A stretch of DNA of 64,000 bases from Chthonomonas sp. UBA2362. Its GTDB lineage: Bacteria; Armatimonadota; Fimbriimonadia; Fimbriimonadales; Fimbriimonadaceae. The translations under genes were made by a program, and so were the position numbers. The stretch covers positions 48,473 through 112,472 of the forward strand of contig DDTO01000004.1 of NCBI GenBank assembly GCA_002344135.1. Direction: 5' to 3'. The notes beneath the pieces are model-generated. The model was not told the DNA's origin. It saw nothing but the letters and a program-made list of their open reading frames with translations, and searched no databases. Positions 26,697-35,436 of the stretch are shown one piece after another. Numbering within the stretch: the stretch's first letter is position 1; the number at the start of each line of letters is the position of its first letter.

Positions 26697-26862
26697 GCTG
26701 GTCAAGAGCATTATCGGAAACACGCCGCGCAACCGAGCCACGGTGAAGGCGCTCGGTCTTCGCAAGATGCATCAGACGGTGGTCCACAAGGACACGCCCA
26801 GTATCCGCGGCATGATCCACCACGTGAAGCACTTGCTCGAAGTGGAAGAGGTGAAAGAGTAA
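26683..26862 (+). CDS. rpmD: 50S ribosomal protein L30
   Basis: This 59-residue large-subunit protein reads directly from the bases: LRVKLVKSIIGNTPRNRATVKALGLRK, then VHKDTPSIRGMIHHVKHLLEV. Its ATG lies inside the end of rpsE with AGGAGGAAG upstream. Its stop codon shares bases with the rplO start (TAATG). It is short, and easy to miss with a length cut-off. Confidence 0.95.
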   Translation: MLRVKLVKSIIGNTPRNRATVKALGLRKMHQTVVHKDTPSIRGMIHHVKHLLEVEEVKE

Positions 26863-27302
26863 TGAGTCTGCATCTTCTGCGGCCCGCCAAGGGCTCGACG
26901 AAACGGCGACGCCGCGTGGCTCGCGGCATCGGCAGCGGCCTCGGCAAGACCGCCGGCCGCGGTACCAAGGGCCAGAAGGCACGCCGGCAGATCCACCCGC
27001 GCTTCGAAGGCGGCCAGACGCCGATCCAGCGCCGGCTCCCGGTAAAGAAAGGCTTCCGCAACGTGAACGCGAAGGAGTTCGCGATCGTCAACCTCGACGA
27101 TCTGCAGAAGCTGTTCGACGCGGGTGCGGAAGTGACGCCGGAATCCCTCATGGCCACCGGCATCATCGGCGGCATCAAAGACGGAGTCAAGGTCCTCGGC
27201 TTCGGGGAACTCGATAAGAAGCTGAAGGTCAGCGCGCACCGCTTTAGCAAGTCTGCAGAGGCCCGCATCGTCGCGCTCGGCGGAGAGGTGACCAAGCTGT
27301 GA
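26862..27302 (+). CDS. rplO: 50S ribosomal protein L15
   Basis: This 146-residue large-subunit protein begins SLHLLRPAKGSTKRRRRVARGIGSGLGKTAGRGTKGQ, the typical basic N-terminal arm, followed by the RRLPVKKGFRN motif and the globular C-terminal domain. The start overlaps the rpmD stop and the end overlaps the secY GTG start by 4 bp. Confidence 0.96.
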   Translation: MSLHLLRPAKGSTKRRRRVARGIGSGLGKTAGRGTKGQKARRQIHPRFEGGQTPIQRRLPVKKGFRNVNAKEFAIVNLDDLQKLFDAGAEVTPESLMATGIIGGIKDGVKVLGFGELDKKLKVSAHRFSKSAEARIVALGGEVTKL

Positions 27303-28660
27303 GCATGGCCGGCGCACTCGGGGGTGGCTTCGGGGGACGCGGCGACAAGAGCCTTCGTATGCCCCTCGTCGAGACCCTTCGTCTCGCCTGGGCCGATCCC
27401 GAGATCCGGCAGCGCCTGATCTTCGTGCTCTTCGTCTTCGGCATTTTCGCGCTCGGGACTCACGTTCCCGTTCCGATCCCCAACGTCAATGCGGCCGCGT
27501 TCGAGGACAAGATCAAGAACAACGCCTTCTTTGCGCTAATGAACACCGTCGGCGGTGGGTCGCTCAAGCGCATCTCCATCTTCGCGCTCGGTCTCGGCCC
27601 GTACATCACGGCTTCGATCATCATGCAGATTCTCACCACCGCCTTTCCGGCGTGGAAGAAAGAACTGCAAGAAGGCGGCGAGTACGCTCGGCGGCAGCAA
27701 AATCGTCGCACGAGGCTCCTGACCCTTGCGCTGTGCGTCTTTCAGAGCCTCGGTCTGATCCAACTCATGGGTTCCGCGATTGGACCCCAGTCGCCATGGA
27801 CCATCGCCACCATCTCCATCTTTTGGACGGCAGGCGCGATGGGCCTCCTTTGGCTGGGCGAACAGGTGAGCGAAAAGGGCATTGGAAACGGTGTTTCGCT
27901 GATGATCTTCGCCGGCATCGTCATCTCGATACCCAATATGTTCGATATGGTCGGACAGGCGATTGCCAACGGCGCCGTCCAGTGGTGGCAGGCCACCTTC
28001 CTCCTCTTGCTGTTCCTTGCGACGACTTGGCTGATCGTTCTCTTCACGATCGCCCAACGTCGCATCCCGATCCAGCACATGCGGCGGCAGGTCGGCACGC
28101 GGGCGGTCGGCGGAGCGACGAGTTATCTTCCCTTATCCCTGAACCTCGCCGGCGTCATCCCGATCATCTTCGCGATCTCCTTGATCTATATGCCGGCTCA
28201 GTTTGCGACCATGCTCGGAGACAATGCCGTCGGGCGATTCTTCGCTGTCGTCGCCGAGTTCATGCAGATCAACCTTACGCGGTGGCAAGGGTGGGTGGGA
28301 GCCTTGATCTACACGATCATGATCTTCTTCTTCACCTACTTCTATACAGCCATCCAATACAACGTCGAGGATATCGCCAACAACCTCAAGCGAGGTGGCT
28401 CCTTCGTGCCCGGGGTCCGGCCCGGCAAGCAAACGAAGGACTTCCTGGACGGGGTCATATCGCGAATCACGATCGTCGGCGCGTTCTTCCTGGCGATCAT
28501 CGCCCTGACGCAGTTCTTCGTCCCCGTCATCGCTCCGGGTCTGGGAATGGTCAACGTGAGCATGCTCTTCGGAACATCCCTCCTCATCATGGTCAGCGTC
28601 GCCCTCGAGACGATGCGGCAGATCGAGGCCAACATCCTGATGAAGCAGTACGGCGCCTAG
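27299..28660 (+). CDS. secY: Protein translocase subunit SecY
   Basis: This is the central pore of the Sec translocon in the inner membrane. The 453 residues show ten hydrophobic helices, the opening LRLAWADPEIRQRLIFVLFV, GLGPYITASIIMQIL (helix 2), and the cytoplasmic loop with RRIPIQHMRRQVGTRAVGG. The GTG start overlaps the rplO stop; ATG 27305 is an alternative. In most bacteria adk, map or infA follow; here gcvT does, after 2 bp. Confidence 0.97.
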   Translation: MSMAGALGGGFGGRGDKSLRMPLVETLRLAWADPEIRQRLIFVLFVFGIFALGTHVPVPIPNVNAAAFEDKIKNNAFFALMNTVGGGSLKRISIFALGLGPYITASIIMQILTTAFPAWKKELQEGGEYARRQQNRRTRLLTLALCVFQSLGLIQLMGSAIGPQSPWTIATISIFWTAGAMGLLWLGEQVSEKGIGNGVSLMIFAGIVISIPNMFDMVGQAIANGAVQWWQATFLLLLFLATTWLIVLFTIAQRRIPIQHMRRQVGTRAVGGATSYLPLSLNLAGVIPIIFAISLIYMPAQFATMLGDNAVGRFFAVVAEFMQINLTRWQGWVGALIYTIMIFFFTYFYTAIQYNVEDIANNLKRGGSFVPGVRPGKQTKDFLDGVISRITIVGAFFLAIIALTQFFVPVIAPGLGMVNVSMLFGTSLLIMVSVALETMRQIEANILMKQYGA

Positions 28661-28662
28661 CC

Positions 28663-29748
28663 ATGGCGGCCGAGGTTCTCAACCGAACCCCCCTGTTCGA
28701 CGCGCACCGTCGAGCCGGGGGGAAGCTGGTTCCCTTCGCCGGGTACGAGATGCCCGTCCAGTATGCGAGCATCATTGCCGAGGCGTCAGCCGTTCGAAAC
28801 GCCGTCGGTATGTTCGATGTCAGCCACATGGCGCGCCTGCGATTCTGGGGCGAGCGAGCGACGGAGTTCGTCCAGTGGATCACCGCCAATGACGTCGGCA
28901 AACTAGGCGACAGGCAGGGGCAGTATTCCCTCTTGACTAACGAGCGAGGCGGATGCGTCGACGACATCATCGTCTACCGTATCGCTCCCGATGAGTACCG
29001 CATGGTCGTCAACGCCGCGAACCATGCCAAGGACGCCGAGTGGATCGAATCGCAGAATCGCTTCGGCGTGGCCGTTTCCGATTACACGGACGACACCGCG
29101 ATGATCGCCGTCCAGGGACCGAAGGCGGTGGGAGTCCTGCAAGACCTGTCCGACCACCCCGACGATCTCGCGTCGGCCCCGGCTTTCGGTGTGGTGGAGT
29201 GCCAGGTCGCAGGCCGCCCGGTGTTCGCGGCCCGCTCGGGCTACACCGGTGAGGACGGGTTCGAACTGATCTGCAGTTCCGCGGATGCAGAAGAGGTCTG
29301 GAACGCGCTGCTAGAAGCCGAAGTCGTTCCATGCGGTCTCGGAGCCCGCGACGTCCTTCGCGTCGAGGCGGGGCTGCCTCTCTATGGCCACGAACTGGGC
29401 GACGATCTGAGTCCGATCGCCGCCGGACTCGGGTGGGTCATTGCCAAGAACAAGAAGTTTATCGGCAGTGAGCCCATCGCTCGGGCGCGTGCCGAAGGCA
29501 CGCCGCAGAAACTCCAGGGGGTTCGCATCGAAGCCAAGCGGCTGCCCATGCCCGGCATGCAGGTCCTCGTGGACGGCCGCGTAGTCGGTGAAGTGAGCAG
29601 CGGAGTCTATTCTCCGCTCCTCGGGTGCGGCGTCGCCTTCGCGTTCATCGACGCCGAGATCGAACGGGGCACGGCCTGCGCCCTCGCCGTGCGGGGCAAG
29701 CTCGAGCCGGGCACGATCGTGGATAAGCGGTTCTACCGGCGCGGTTAG
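28663..29748 (+). CDS. gcvT: Glycine-cleavage T-protein (aminomethyltransferase)
   Basis: This enzyme releases ammonia from the aminomethyl group carried by H-protein and passes the methylene to tetrahydrofolate. The 361 residues match GcvT: RTPLFDAHRRAGGKLVPFAGYEMPVQY, GMFDVSHM, YSLLTNERGGCVDDIIVYR, SGYTGEDGFEL and GLGARDVLRVEAGLPLYGHEL. The ATG lies 2 bp after the secY stop, so it is almost certainly co-transcribed with the ribosomal genes. gcvH and gcvP are not in the window. A longer open frame through secY is an artefact of GC-rich sequence. Confidence 0.95.
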   Translation: MAAEVLNRTPLFDAHRRAGGKLVPFAGYEMPVQYASIIAEASAVRNAVGMFDVSHMARLRFWGERATEFVQWITANDVGKLGDRQGQYSLLTNERGGCVDDIIVYRIAPDEYRMVVNAANHAKDAEWIESQNRFGVAVSDYTDDTAMIAVQGPKAVGVLQDLSDHPDDLASAPAFGVVECQVAGRPVFAARSGYTGEDGFELICSSADAEEVWNALLEAEVVPCGLGARDVLRVEAGLPLYGHELGDDLSPIAAGLGWVIAKNKKFIGSEPIARARAEGTPQKLQGVRIEAKRLPMPGMQVLVDGRVVGEVSSGVYSPLLGCGVAFAFIDAEIERGTACALAVRGKLEPGTIVDKRFYRRG

Positions 29749-29930
29749 GGGAGGTCTATGGAGTGCGCGGGCCCGCCCGCGCTTTTCGATTGGGCGTTTA
29801 CCGTCATCCCGAGCTTGCCGAGGGATCGTCATGCGCCTTCCCTCATCAAGGCACGGCGATTCCTCCGCTCCGCTTCGCTCCGGTGCGGGGCCGTGTTCGT
29901 CGCTCGCGCTAAGCGCATCGGGCGAGGGTT

Positions 29931-29952
29931 CCCCCTCATGCCAATGAGGGGG
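29931..29952. repeat. Inverted repeat, 9-bp stem
   Basis: CCCCCTCAT and ATGAGGGGG are separated by 4 nt (GCCA). It is a candidate bidirectional terminator or boundary element; no T-run follows on either strand. Confidence 0.6.
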
Positions 29953-29979
29953 ATCTGGCCGCGACGGAGGTGCGTGCCT

Positions 29980-30023
29980 GAGGGGGAGTAATCCCAGGAG
30001 AAACCCAGAAATTACTCCCCCTC
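29980..30023. terminator. Inverted repeat, 13-bp perfect stem
   Basis: GAGGGGGAGTAAT and ATTACTCCCCCTC are fully complementary around an 18-nt loop. This is the strongest structure in the convergent gap and could end gcvT and nuoF transcripts from both sides, though no clear U-tract follows. Confidence 0.5.
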
Positions 30024-30045
30024 TTCGCGCGCTACGCGGCGAAGG

Positions 30046-30070
30046 TCCCCCTCGTCTTCGACGAGGGGGA
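30046..30070. terminator. Inverted repeat, 11-bp perfect stem with 3-nt loop
   Basis: TCCCCCTCGTC and GACGAGGGGGA pair around TTC. It lies about 200 bp beyond the nuoF stop and is a candidate terminator for that minus-strand transcript. Confidence 0.45.
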
Positions 30071-30077
30071 ATGGTAC

Positions 30078-30119
30078 TCTCCATCCCCAACCCTTTCCTC
30101 TCGCAGCGAAAGGAAGGGG
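30078..30119. repeat. REP-like dispersed palindrome, copy D
   Basis: It starts TCTCCATCCCC and continues through CCTTTCCTCTCGC and GCGAAAGGAAGGGG. It shares order and sequence with three elements at 50.9-51.1 kb and is in the same orientation as the one at 51091. It forms a stem of CTTTC and GAAAG within longer G/C arms. Confidence 0.65.
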
Positions 30120-30135
30120 CAATTCCTCCTCCGCT

Positions 30136-30177
30136 GCCCTGCAAAAGCATTCTGCGGCCCTGCAAAAGCATTTCGCG
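30136..30177. repeat. Two-copy 21-bp direct repeat
   Basis: Two adjacent 21-bp units each begin GCCCTGCAAAAGCATT and differ only in the last bases. The period is the same as in the long array at 49.4 kb, but the sequence is different. Confidence 0.7.
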
Positions 30178-30268
30178 GATGGGTCGCGCCGCGAAGGAGG
30201 GTCGGCGACCCGGGGGCACGAACCATCCCCCGAACACCCTCCTCCATCGCCGGCACTTCGCCGCCCGG

Positions 30269-31567
30269 CTAGCCGACCAGCACGAGGTCGGACTCGACCA
30301 TACTGCGACCGTTCGCAATGTAGTAGTCGAACTCCTGCGGGAAGGCCTTGATCGCACCGACCACCGGCCATGCGGCGGCGTCGCCGAGGCCGCAGAACGA
30401 GCGCCCGTCGATCTGGGAGCAGATCTCGAGGAGGAGCTCCTTATCGCCGGGCTGGCCGTTACCCTTTACTATTCGCTCCAGAATCTGAAGCAGCCAGCGG
30501 GTGCCCTCCCGGCACGGTGTACATTTGCCGCACGACTCGTTCGCATAGAACAGCGCGGTACGCCAGATGAACTTGACGATGCAGACCTGGTCGTTCAGGA
30601 CGATGCACCCGCCGGAGCCCACCATCGATCCGACTTCGGCCATCTCCTCATATCCGATCACCGCTTTGGAGCAGGCGTCGGCGTCGATCATCGGCACCGA
30701 CGAGCCTCCTGGGACACAGGCCTTGAGCGTGCCCTTTACGCCGCCGGCCAATGCGAAGAGGTCGAGAAGCGTCGTCCCGAAGTCGATCTCATAGTTTCCG
30801 GGTTTGTTCACGTGCCCGCTGACCGAGAACACCTTCGTGCCACGGGAGTTCTTCGTCGAAGCCCCTAGGGTGGAATACCACTCGCCGCCGCGCTCGAGGA
30901 TGAAGGGCGCGACGGCGTAAGTTTCGACGTTGTTGATGACTGTTGGCAGGTCCCAGAGTCCGGCAACCGTGGGAAGCGGGGCGTGAGGGAACTTGAGACG
31001 AGGCATCCCCCGCTCTCCCATGAGGCTGCTCATCAGGGCAGACTCCTCGCCGCACTCGTACGATCCGGCGCCCATGTGGATATGAAGGTCGAAGTCGTAG
31101 CCCGAGCCGAGGATGTTCTTGCCGAGGTAGCCGGCGGCGTATGCTTCGTCGATCGCCTTGCGCATCGCCCTTGCCGCATCGACGAACTCGCCCCGGATGT
31201 AGACATAGCCGGTGTCGGCCTGAGTCGCGTATCCGCCGATCGTCATGCCTTCGATGACGAGGAACGGGGTCTCCTCCATCAGCTGCTTGTCCTTGAAAGT
31301 TCCAGGTTCCCCTTCGTCGGCGTTGCAGAGCATGAAGTGATGCGGGGCGTGCTTGTCTTTCTCGATGCCGTTCCATTTGATCCAGGTCGGGAATCCAGCG
31401 CCGCCACGACCGCGAAGCCCGCTCGCCTTGACTTGGTCGATCACGGCTTGCCGGTCCATTCCGAGGGCGCGCTTCAGACCGGCGTACCCGCCCTTAGCGA
31501 GATAGCCGTCCAGAGTGCGATAGGAAGGGTCGTGGGCGTGTTCGAGCAGGAGCTTGGTCTCGGCCAT
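30269..31567 (-). CDS. nuoF: NADH-quinone oxidoreductase subunit F (NuoF)
   Basis: This is the FMN- and NADH-binding subunit of respiratory complex I. The 432 residues show KASGLRGRGGAGFPTWIKW (NADH/FMN site), CNADEGEPGTFKD, GAGSYECGEESALMSSLMG, and the N3 cluster ligands CGKCTPCREG plus a later Cys in SFCGLGDAAAW. It starts 6 bp after the transglutaminase gene and has no nuoE or nuoG next to it, which is unusual. HoxF or formate-dehydrogenase relatives are possible, but length and the lack of fused domains favour NuoF. Confidence 0.9.
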   Translation of the reverse strand: MAETKLLLEHAHDPSYRTLDGYLAKGGYAGLKRALGMDRQAVIDQVKASGLRGRGGAGFPTWIKWNGIEKDKHAPHHFMLCNADEGEPGTFKDKQLMEETPFLVIEGMTIGGYATQADTGYVYIRGEFVDAARAMRKAIDEAYAAGYLGKNILGSGYDFDLHIHMGAGSYECGEESALMSSLMGERGMPRLKFPHAPLPTVAGLWDLPTVINNVETYAVAPFILERGGEWYSTLGASTKNSRGTKVFSVSGHVNKPGNYEIDFGTTLLDLFALAGGVKGTLKACVPGGSSVPMIDADACSKAVIGYEEMAEVGSMVGSGGCIVLNDQVCIVKFIWRTALFYANESCGKCTPCREGTRWLLQILERIVKGNGQPGDKELLLEICSQIDGRSFCGLGDAAAWPVVGAIKAFPQEFDYYIANGRSMVESDLVLVG

Positions 31568-31573
31568 GTCCGC

Positions 31574-33667
31574 TCATTTTGGCACGGGCTTGGTCTTCCG
31601 GAACTCGTCGACGGCTCCGCCCAGGTCCTTGAGGTCCTGTGAAGTGGGCGTCTCGGGAGCGTAGAGGGCCACTTCGAAACGCTCGGTCAGCGCCGCCGCC
31701 CGATCGTGGTCGGGCAGTTGATCGCCGATCCGGTCGATGTACTCGCGTGGCGTCTCGTTCAGGCGTCGCGGCTTGCCGGTGAGCTTCTCGAGCGTCCGCC
31801 CGAATCGGGCATACAGGCGGCCGACCACGGTCCTTTCGGGAGCAGCTTTCGCTGGCTTCTTGGTAAACAAGCCCTTTACTGCTAGCAACACGATCGCGAC
31901 CGCCATCGCGACGAGAAGGATGTCGATCGCTTGCCGCACCCATTCCCGCTCGAACCACGGTGTAGAGGAACCCTTCACCGCGCCGCGTCCCGAACCTTCG
32001 ACTGCAGGCGCGCCCTCGGTCGGATCGAAGGGAAGCCATCCAACGCCCTCGAAGTAGATCTCGCACCACATGTGATAGTCCGAATCCTTCACCGTCATGT
32101 AGCCTTGTGAATCGCGCAGGGCGTCGTTGGGCCAGAATCCGATGGCCGTTCGAGCGGGGATGCCCACCGCACGTGCACACATCGCCATGGCGGAGGCGAA
32201 CAGGTCGCAATAGCCTTCCCGAGTTTCGAAGAGGAACGCCTCGACAGCATCGAGATCGGTAGGAATCGCGGGGGCGTCGAGGTTGTAGCGAACTTGGGAT
32301 TCGATCGCGACTTTAATCGCCATCGCCCTCTCGAAGTCGTTCGATGCGCCCTGGATTGCCTGCCGGGCAAACTCGCGGACGCGGGGCCGAACGGTGGAGT
32401 CGTCGGTCATCTTGCCGGCGAGATAATCGGGCTCGATCGCTCGGACAGGGGTCGCTTCGGGCGTCGGTACCAGGACGATGCCGCCGATTCGAAACGGCGG
32501 CGCTTCGGCCAGGCTATTCGAGACCATGCCATCCACGCTGATCGGGAAGGGGCGCATCCTCCGATCACCGGGGACCCGGACCGGCATGCCGGGGACGTAG
32601 GCTCGGTCGTGCCGGCCCACCAGGTACTCGACGTCGAACTCCAGAGTCCTCTGGTTCTTGAGGCTGGCGTACTCCCCGTCGAGGATGGGCTGGGCGTTGG
32701 TGAAGAGTTCACGCCCGAAGTCGTTGGACCAAGAACTGCCGCTGAAGCGATAGAACGTCGAGGATCGCAGATACCGCTGGCGATCGAGCCGGGCTTTCAG
32801 GACGGGCCGCCCTTCGGTTTGCCCGCGAGGTCCGGCGCCCACTCGCAGGGTGGAATCGGACGCCGCGAAGTTCGCCGCCGCGGTCGAGGTGGGCGGACGC
32901 GGCAAGGGCACGTTTACCCGGATCTGGCCCGACACAGCGGAAACGGACGACTGGATTACCGGGGCGCCCACCAGGCTGAAGAGGACGACTCCCGTGGCCG
33001 AAACGAGCGCCCACTCGGGACCCGCCATCCAGCGCCAAGGCCCCGTGCGGAGGTTTGCGAGACGCTCGGTATCGACGTCGCGCTGATCAGGTTCCGGCTC
33101 ACCGGTCTGGAGGAACTTGACGCCGACGGCCTGGACGGGGCCCTCGGCGACCTCCGCCTGGCGCAGCATCGCACGCAAGTGCGATCGCGCGAACAGGGTC
33201 GCGGCGCACACCAGAAACACGAAGAACAAGTATTGAGCGGTCTCGTAGGTATTCCACGCGCCTACCAGGCCGAACAGAGCGATGCAGGGCACCATCTGGA
33301 AGACCTGGGTCGTGTCCCGCCACGCGACGAGGCTACCCAGGAGGAGCATCCAGGAGAGGACGCCGGCGAGAATCAGCGTCGTAGGGTAGCCATCGTCGGG
33401 CAAGAGGCTGTTCAGGGGAACGGCCCGAAAGACCACGACGATGGCAGCCACCAGATACAGCGGTCCGTCCAGCCGGAAGAGGCGGGTGCCCGCCAGGAGG
33501 CGGCCCAAGCCGAAGCTGACCAATGTGCAGCCGGCAACCCCCGCCGCGAAGAACATCCCGATTGCCGCCTTGTTGATGCCGATCGCTGCCGCGTACACGG
33601 CGAGAATCGCGCAAATCGCCATGAGCAGATGATCGAGCCAATTCGAATCCTGCGCATAGACCCTCAT
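31574..33667 (-). CDS. TgpA-like membrane transglutaminase
   Basis: This 697-residue inner-membrane protein has a cluster of N-terminal hydrophobic helices (residues about 10-165), an eighth helix near 220, a large extracytoplasmic domain and a last helix near 590. The transglutaminase-like catalytic triad is visible: Cys487 in EGYCDLFASAM, His532 in YHMWCEIYF and Asp548 in WLPFDPTEG. It overlaps the DUF58 gene by 4 bp (ATGA). DUF58 and TgpA-like genes typically form a unit with a MoxR AAA ATPase, which is absent here. The substrate is unknown. Confidence 0.85.
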   Translation of the reverse strand: MRVYAQDSNWLDHLLMAICAILAVYAAAIGINKAAIGMFFAAGVAGCTLVSFGLGRLLAGTRLFRLDGPLYLVAAIVVVFRAVPLNSLLPDDGYPTTLILAGVLSWMLLLGSLVAWRDTTQVFQMVPCIALFGLVGAWNTYETAQYLFFVFLVCAATLFARSHLRAMLRQAEVAEGPVQAVGVKFLQTGEPEPDQRDVDTERLANLRTGPWRWMAGPEWALVSATGVVLFSLVGAPVIQSSVSAVSGQIRVNVPLPRPPTSTAAANFAASDSTLRVGAGPRGQTEGRPVLKARLDRQRYLRSSTFYRFSGSSWSNDFGRELFTNAQPILDGEYASLKNQRTLEFDVEYLVGRHDRAYVPGMPVRVPGDRRMRPFPISVDGMVSNSLAEAPPFRIGGIVLVPTPEATPVRAIEPDYLAGKMTDDSTVRPRVREFARQAIQGASNDFERAMAIKVAIESQVRYNLDAPAIPTDLDAVEAFLFETREGYCDLFASAMAMCARAVGIPARTAIGFWPNDALRDSQGYMTVKDSDYHMWCEIYFEGVGWLPFDPTEGAPAVEGSGRGAVKGSSTPWFEREWVRQAIDILLVAMAVAIVLLAVKGLFTKKPAKAAPERTVVGRLYARFGRTLEKLTGKPRRLNETPREYIDRIGDQLPDHDRAAALTERFEVALYAPETPTSQDLKDLGGAVDEFRKTKPVPK

Positions 33668-34860
33668 CGCACGGCCTCCACCTTCGGCATGACGAAGACC
33701 TCGGCTCCAGCGTCGCGAAGCTGACCGAGGTAGGCGGGATCGGTGGCGCTGGGCAGGCGGGCCAGGCGCGCAGGACGGTAGTCGTTGGCATCGTAGATTA
33801 GGCAGACCTTCTGCAGCCCGGTCAGCGAGCCCAGTACGATGGGCAGTTGAGGGTCAGGGCTCGAAACCATCAGCACGAGAGTTCCGCCCTCCGGAAGATC
33901 GCGCGCTAGCCCGGCGAGTTCTGTGCTGAGCTCGGTGGTCTGGTCAGCCTGGATCGAGGCGAGGATCTCGTAGATCTCCTGTTTGCGGACGGTCTGCGAC
34001 AGCGAGACGCTTCGGGGCTCTTCGAGGCCGGGGAAGGCGACCGTCGCACCTTGGCGGAGGTACTGCTCCGCCAAGTAGGCGCAGTGCCCGCACATCGCTT
34101 CGAAAGTCGTCGCGCCGCCGACCCCGACCTCTGTTCCTCGCGTGCGTTGCAGCACGAACAGGAAGACCAGTCCGGAGCCGGACTCGAATTCCTTCACCAT
34201 CAGCTTGCCGGCTCGCGCGCTAGAAGCCCAATGGACGTAGCGCATCGGATCGCCGGCGCTGTATTCCCGGACGCCGCGAGGCTCGATGCCGGATCCGCGG
34301 AAACGGCCGCTCTCGGCTTCGCTGGTGCCCCATCCTGCGGCTGGGGGGATCGGGACGGACACCGTGATCGGCGCCGGGTACACCGTGAGCTCGGCGGGCT
34401 CAGTCGCGTACTCCTTGCTCATCGTGATCAGCCCGAGTGCGTCGGTGCCGAACACCTCCAGACCGGCCCAGCGGAACTTGCCGCGCCGAAGAGGACGGAA
34501 GCTGTACTTCGTGTGAATCGGCTGGTCGTATGAGGGAGCGACGGGCAGGCTGGGAGTCAGATCGGCACAAACCAGATTGCGGGGAAGGCCGTCCACGATT
34601 GTCACGAGCGGGCGCTTGAGGCGGCGCTCGCTCCAGACGACAAGCCCGACGGTGACGGTGTCACCGACGTTCACCGTCGGAGGCGACACGCGCTCGAACC
34701 GCAGTCCCCGCACCGAGAGCCAGGCCTGGGCCCGCGAGGCGAGGATCGTCGCGAACATCGCCGTCGCCATGTAGAACAGCGCGGGCGAGTTAATGAGGAT
34801 CGCCATCGTGGCGAGAAAGAGGGCCGCGATAAACGGAACGGTGCGGGCGACGTTGCGCAT
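33664..34860 (-). CDS. DUF58 domain protein
   Basis: The product is 398 residues with two N-terminal hydrophobic helices followed by a beta-rich segment. The DUF58 signature is GIEPRGVREYSAGDPMRYVHWASSARAGKLMVKEFE-like, here at about residues 195-230. A von Willebrand A-like end follows (TLVLMVSSPDPQLPIVLGSL). Such proteins usually work with a MoxR ATPase and a transglutaminase in envelope maturation; only the transglutaminase partner is present. Function is inferred from context. Confidence 0.87.
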   Translation of the reverse strand: MRNVARTVPFIAALFLATMAILINSPALFYMATAMFATILASRAQAWLSVRGLRFERVSPPTVNVGDTVTVGLVVWSERRLKRPLVTIVDGLPRNLVCADLTPSLPVAPSYDQPIHTKYSFRPLRRGKFRWAGLEVFGTDALGLITMSKEYATEPAELTVYPAPITVSVPIPPAAGWGTSEAESGRFRGSGIEPRGVREYSAGDPMRYVHWASSARAGKLMVKEFESGSGLVFLFVLQRTRGTEVGVGGATTFEAMCGHCAYLAEQYLRQGATVAFPGLEEPRSVSLSQTVRKQEIYEILASIQADQTTELSTELAGLARDLPEGGTLVLMVSSPDPQLPIVLGSLTGLQKVCLIYDANDYRPARLARLPSATDPAYLGQLRDAGAEVFVMPKVEAVR

Positions 34861-34932
34861 CGGATAGCGTATATTACGTCGCCCGCCGCCGAATTCGCCG
34901 TTGGCGCCGCGGAGGTATGTCCGCCTTTCTGT

Positions 34933-35397
34933 TCAACGGCGTCTGGGAGTGTAGCAGCCGACGAAGCGGCTGGCGAGGCGCCCGGAGATCAGCGAGGGTC
35001 TGTACTCGCCACGAGCGGCACGGATCGCCTGAAGAATGCTCACGATCGTGTAATAGAGCGAGATGAGGCCAAGGATAATCCACGTCGCCAGGGCTTTGGC
35101 GACCGCCGCCCAGACCAGGTCCCACCTGAAGCTTTGGCCACGCGTCTGAATGAGCTCCCATACCTTGACGAGCGTGAAGACGATCGAGACCCCCATAGCC
35201 AGGAAGAGCACGACCGAAACCACGATCGCTTCGAAAAGGGCTTGCAAGGCGTGAACCGCCACGAATCTCGACCGCCTTCTCATGACGCAGTAGGCGATTG
35301 CCGGCGCGGCGATGGGGAAGAAGATCGAAAAGACATGGGTCGCGGCGGCAGCGGTGCGCTCCTCGGTCGTGGTCGAAGCGACGACCCATCGGCTCAT
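34933..35397 (-). CDS. DUF4870-like small membrane protein
   Basis: The product is 154 residues with three hydrophobic helices. The layout resembles DUF4870/Tic20-like proteins: a polar start (TEERTAAAATHVFSIFFPIAAPAIAY), a basic loop RRRSRFVAVHALQALFEAI, then two long helices. Function is not known. ATG 35397 gives a sensible short N-terminus; twelve more upstream residues are in frame but look non-coding. It sits between lysC and DUF58 in the same direction. Confidence 0.65.
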   Translation of the reverse strand: MSRWVVASTTTEERTAAAATHVFSIFFPIAAPAIAYCVMRRRSRFVAVHALQALFEAIVVSVVLFLAMGVSIVFTLVKVWELIQTRGQSFRWDLVWAAVAKALATWIILGLISLYYTIVSILQAIRAARGEYRPSLISGRLASRFVGCYTPRRR

Positions 35398-35436
35398 GAC
35401 GGCATTACAGCATGTCGAGAAGCGGGGTTGCACTGG

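Larger units (their letters stand above)
29749..30268. other. Hairpin-rich gap between convergent gcvT and nuoF
   Basis: There are 520 bp with no supportable gene; the short open frames here lack family similarity. It contains three near-perfect inverted repeats (29931-29952, 29980-30023, 30046-30070), one copy of a dispersed palindrome (30078-30119) and a 21-bp direct repeat (30136-30177). These sit where both transcripts must end. Confidence 0.75.

Noticed and set aside
27652..28662. N-terminal extension of gcvT through secY
   Set aside because: The upstream residues are out-of-frame secY; GcvT similarity begins at 28663.
29758..29991. Short plus-strand frame after gcvT
   Set aside because: It crosses inverted repeats, has no family similarity and no ribosome site.
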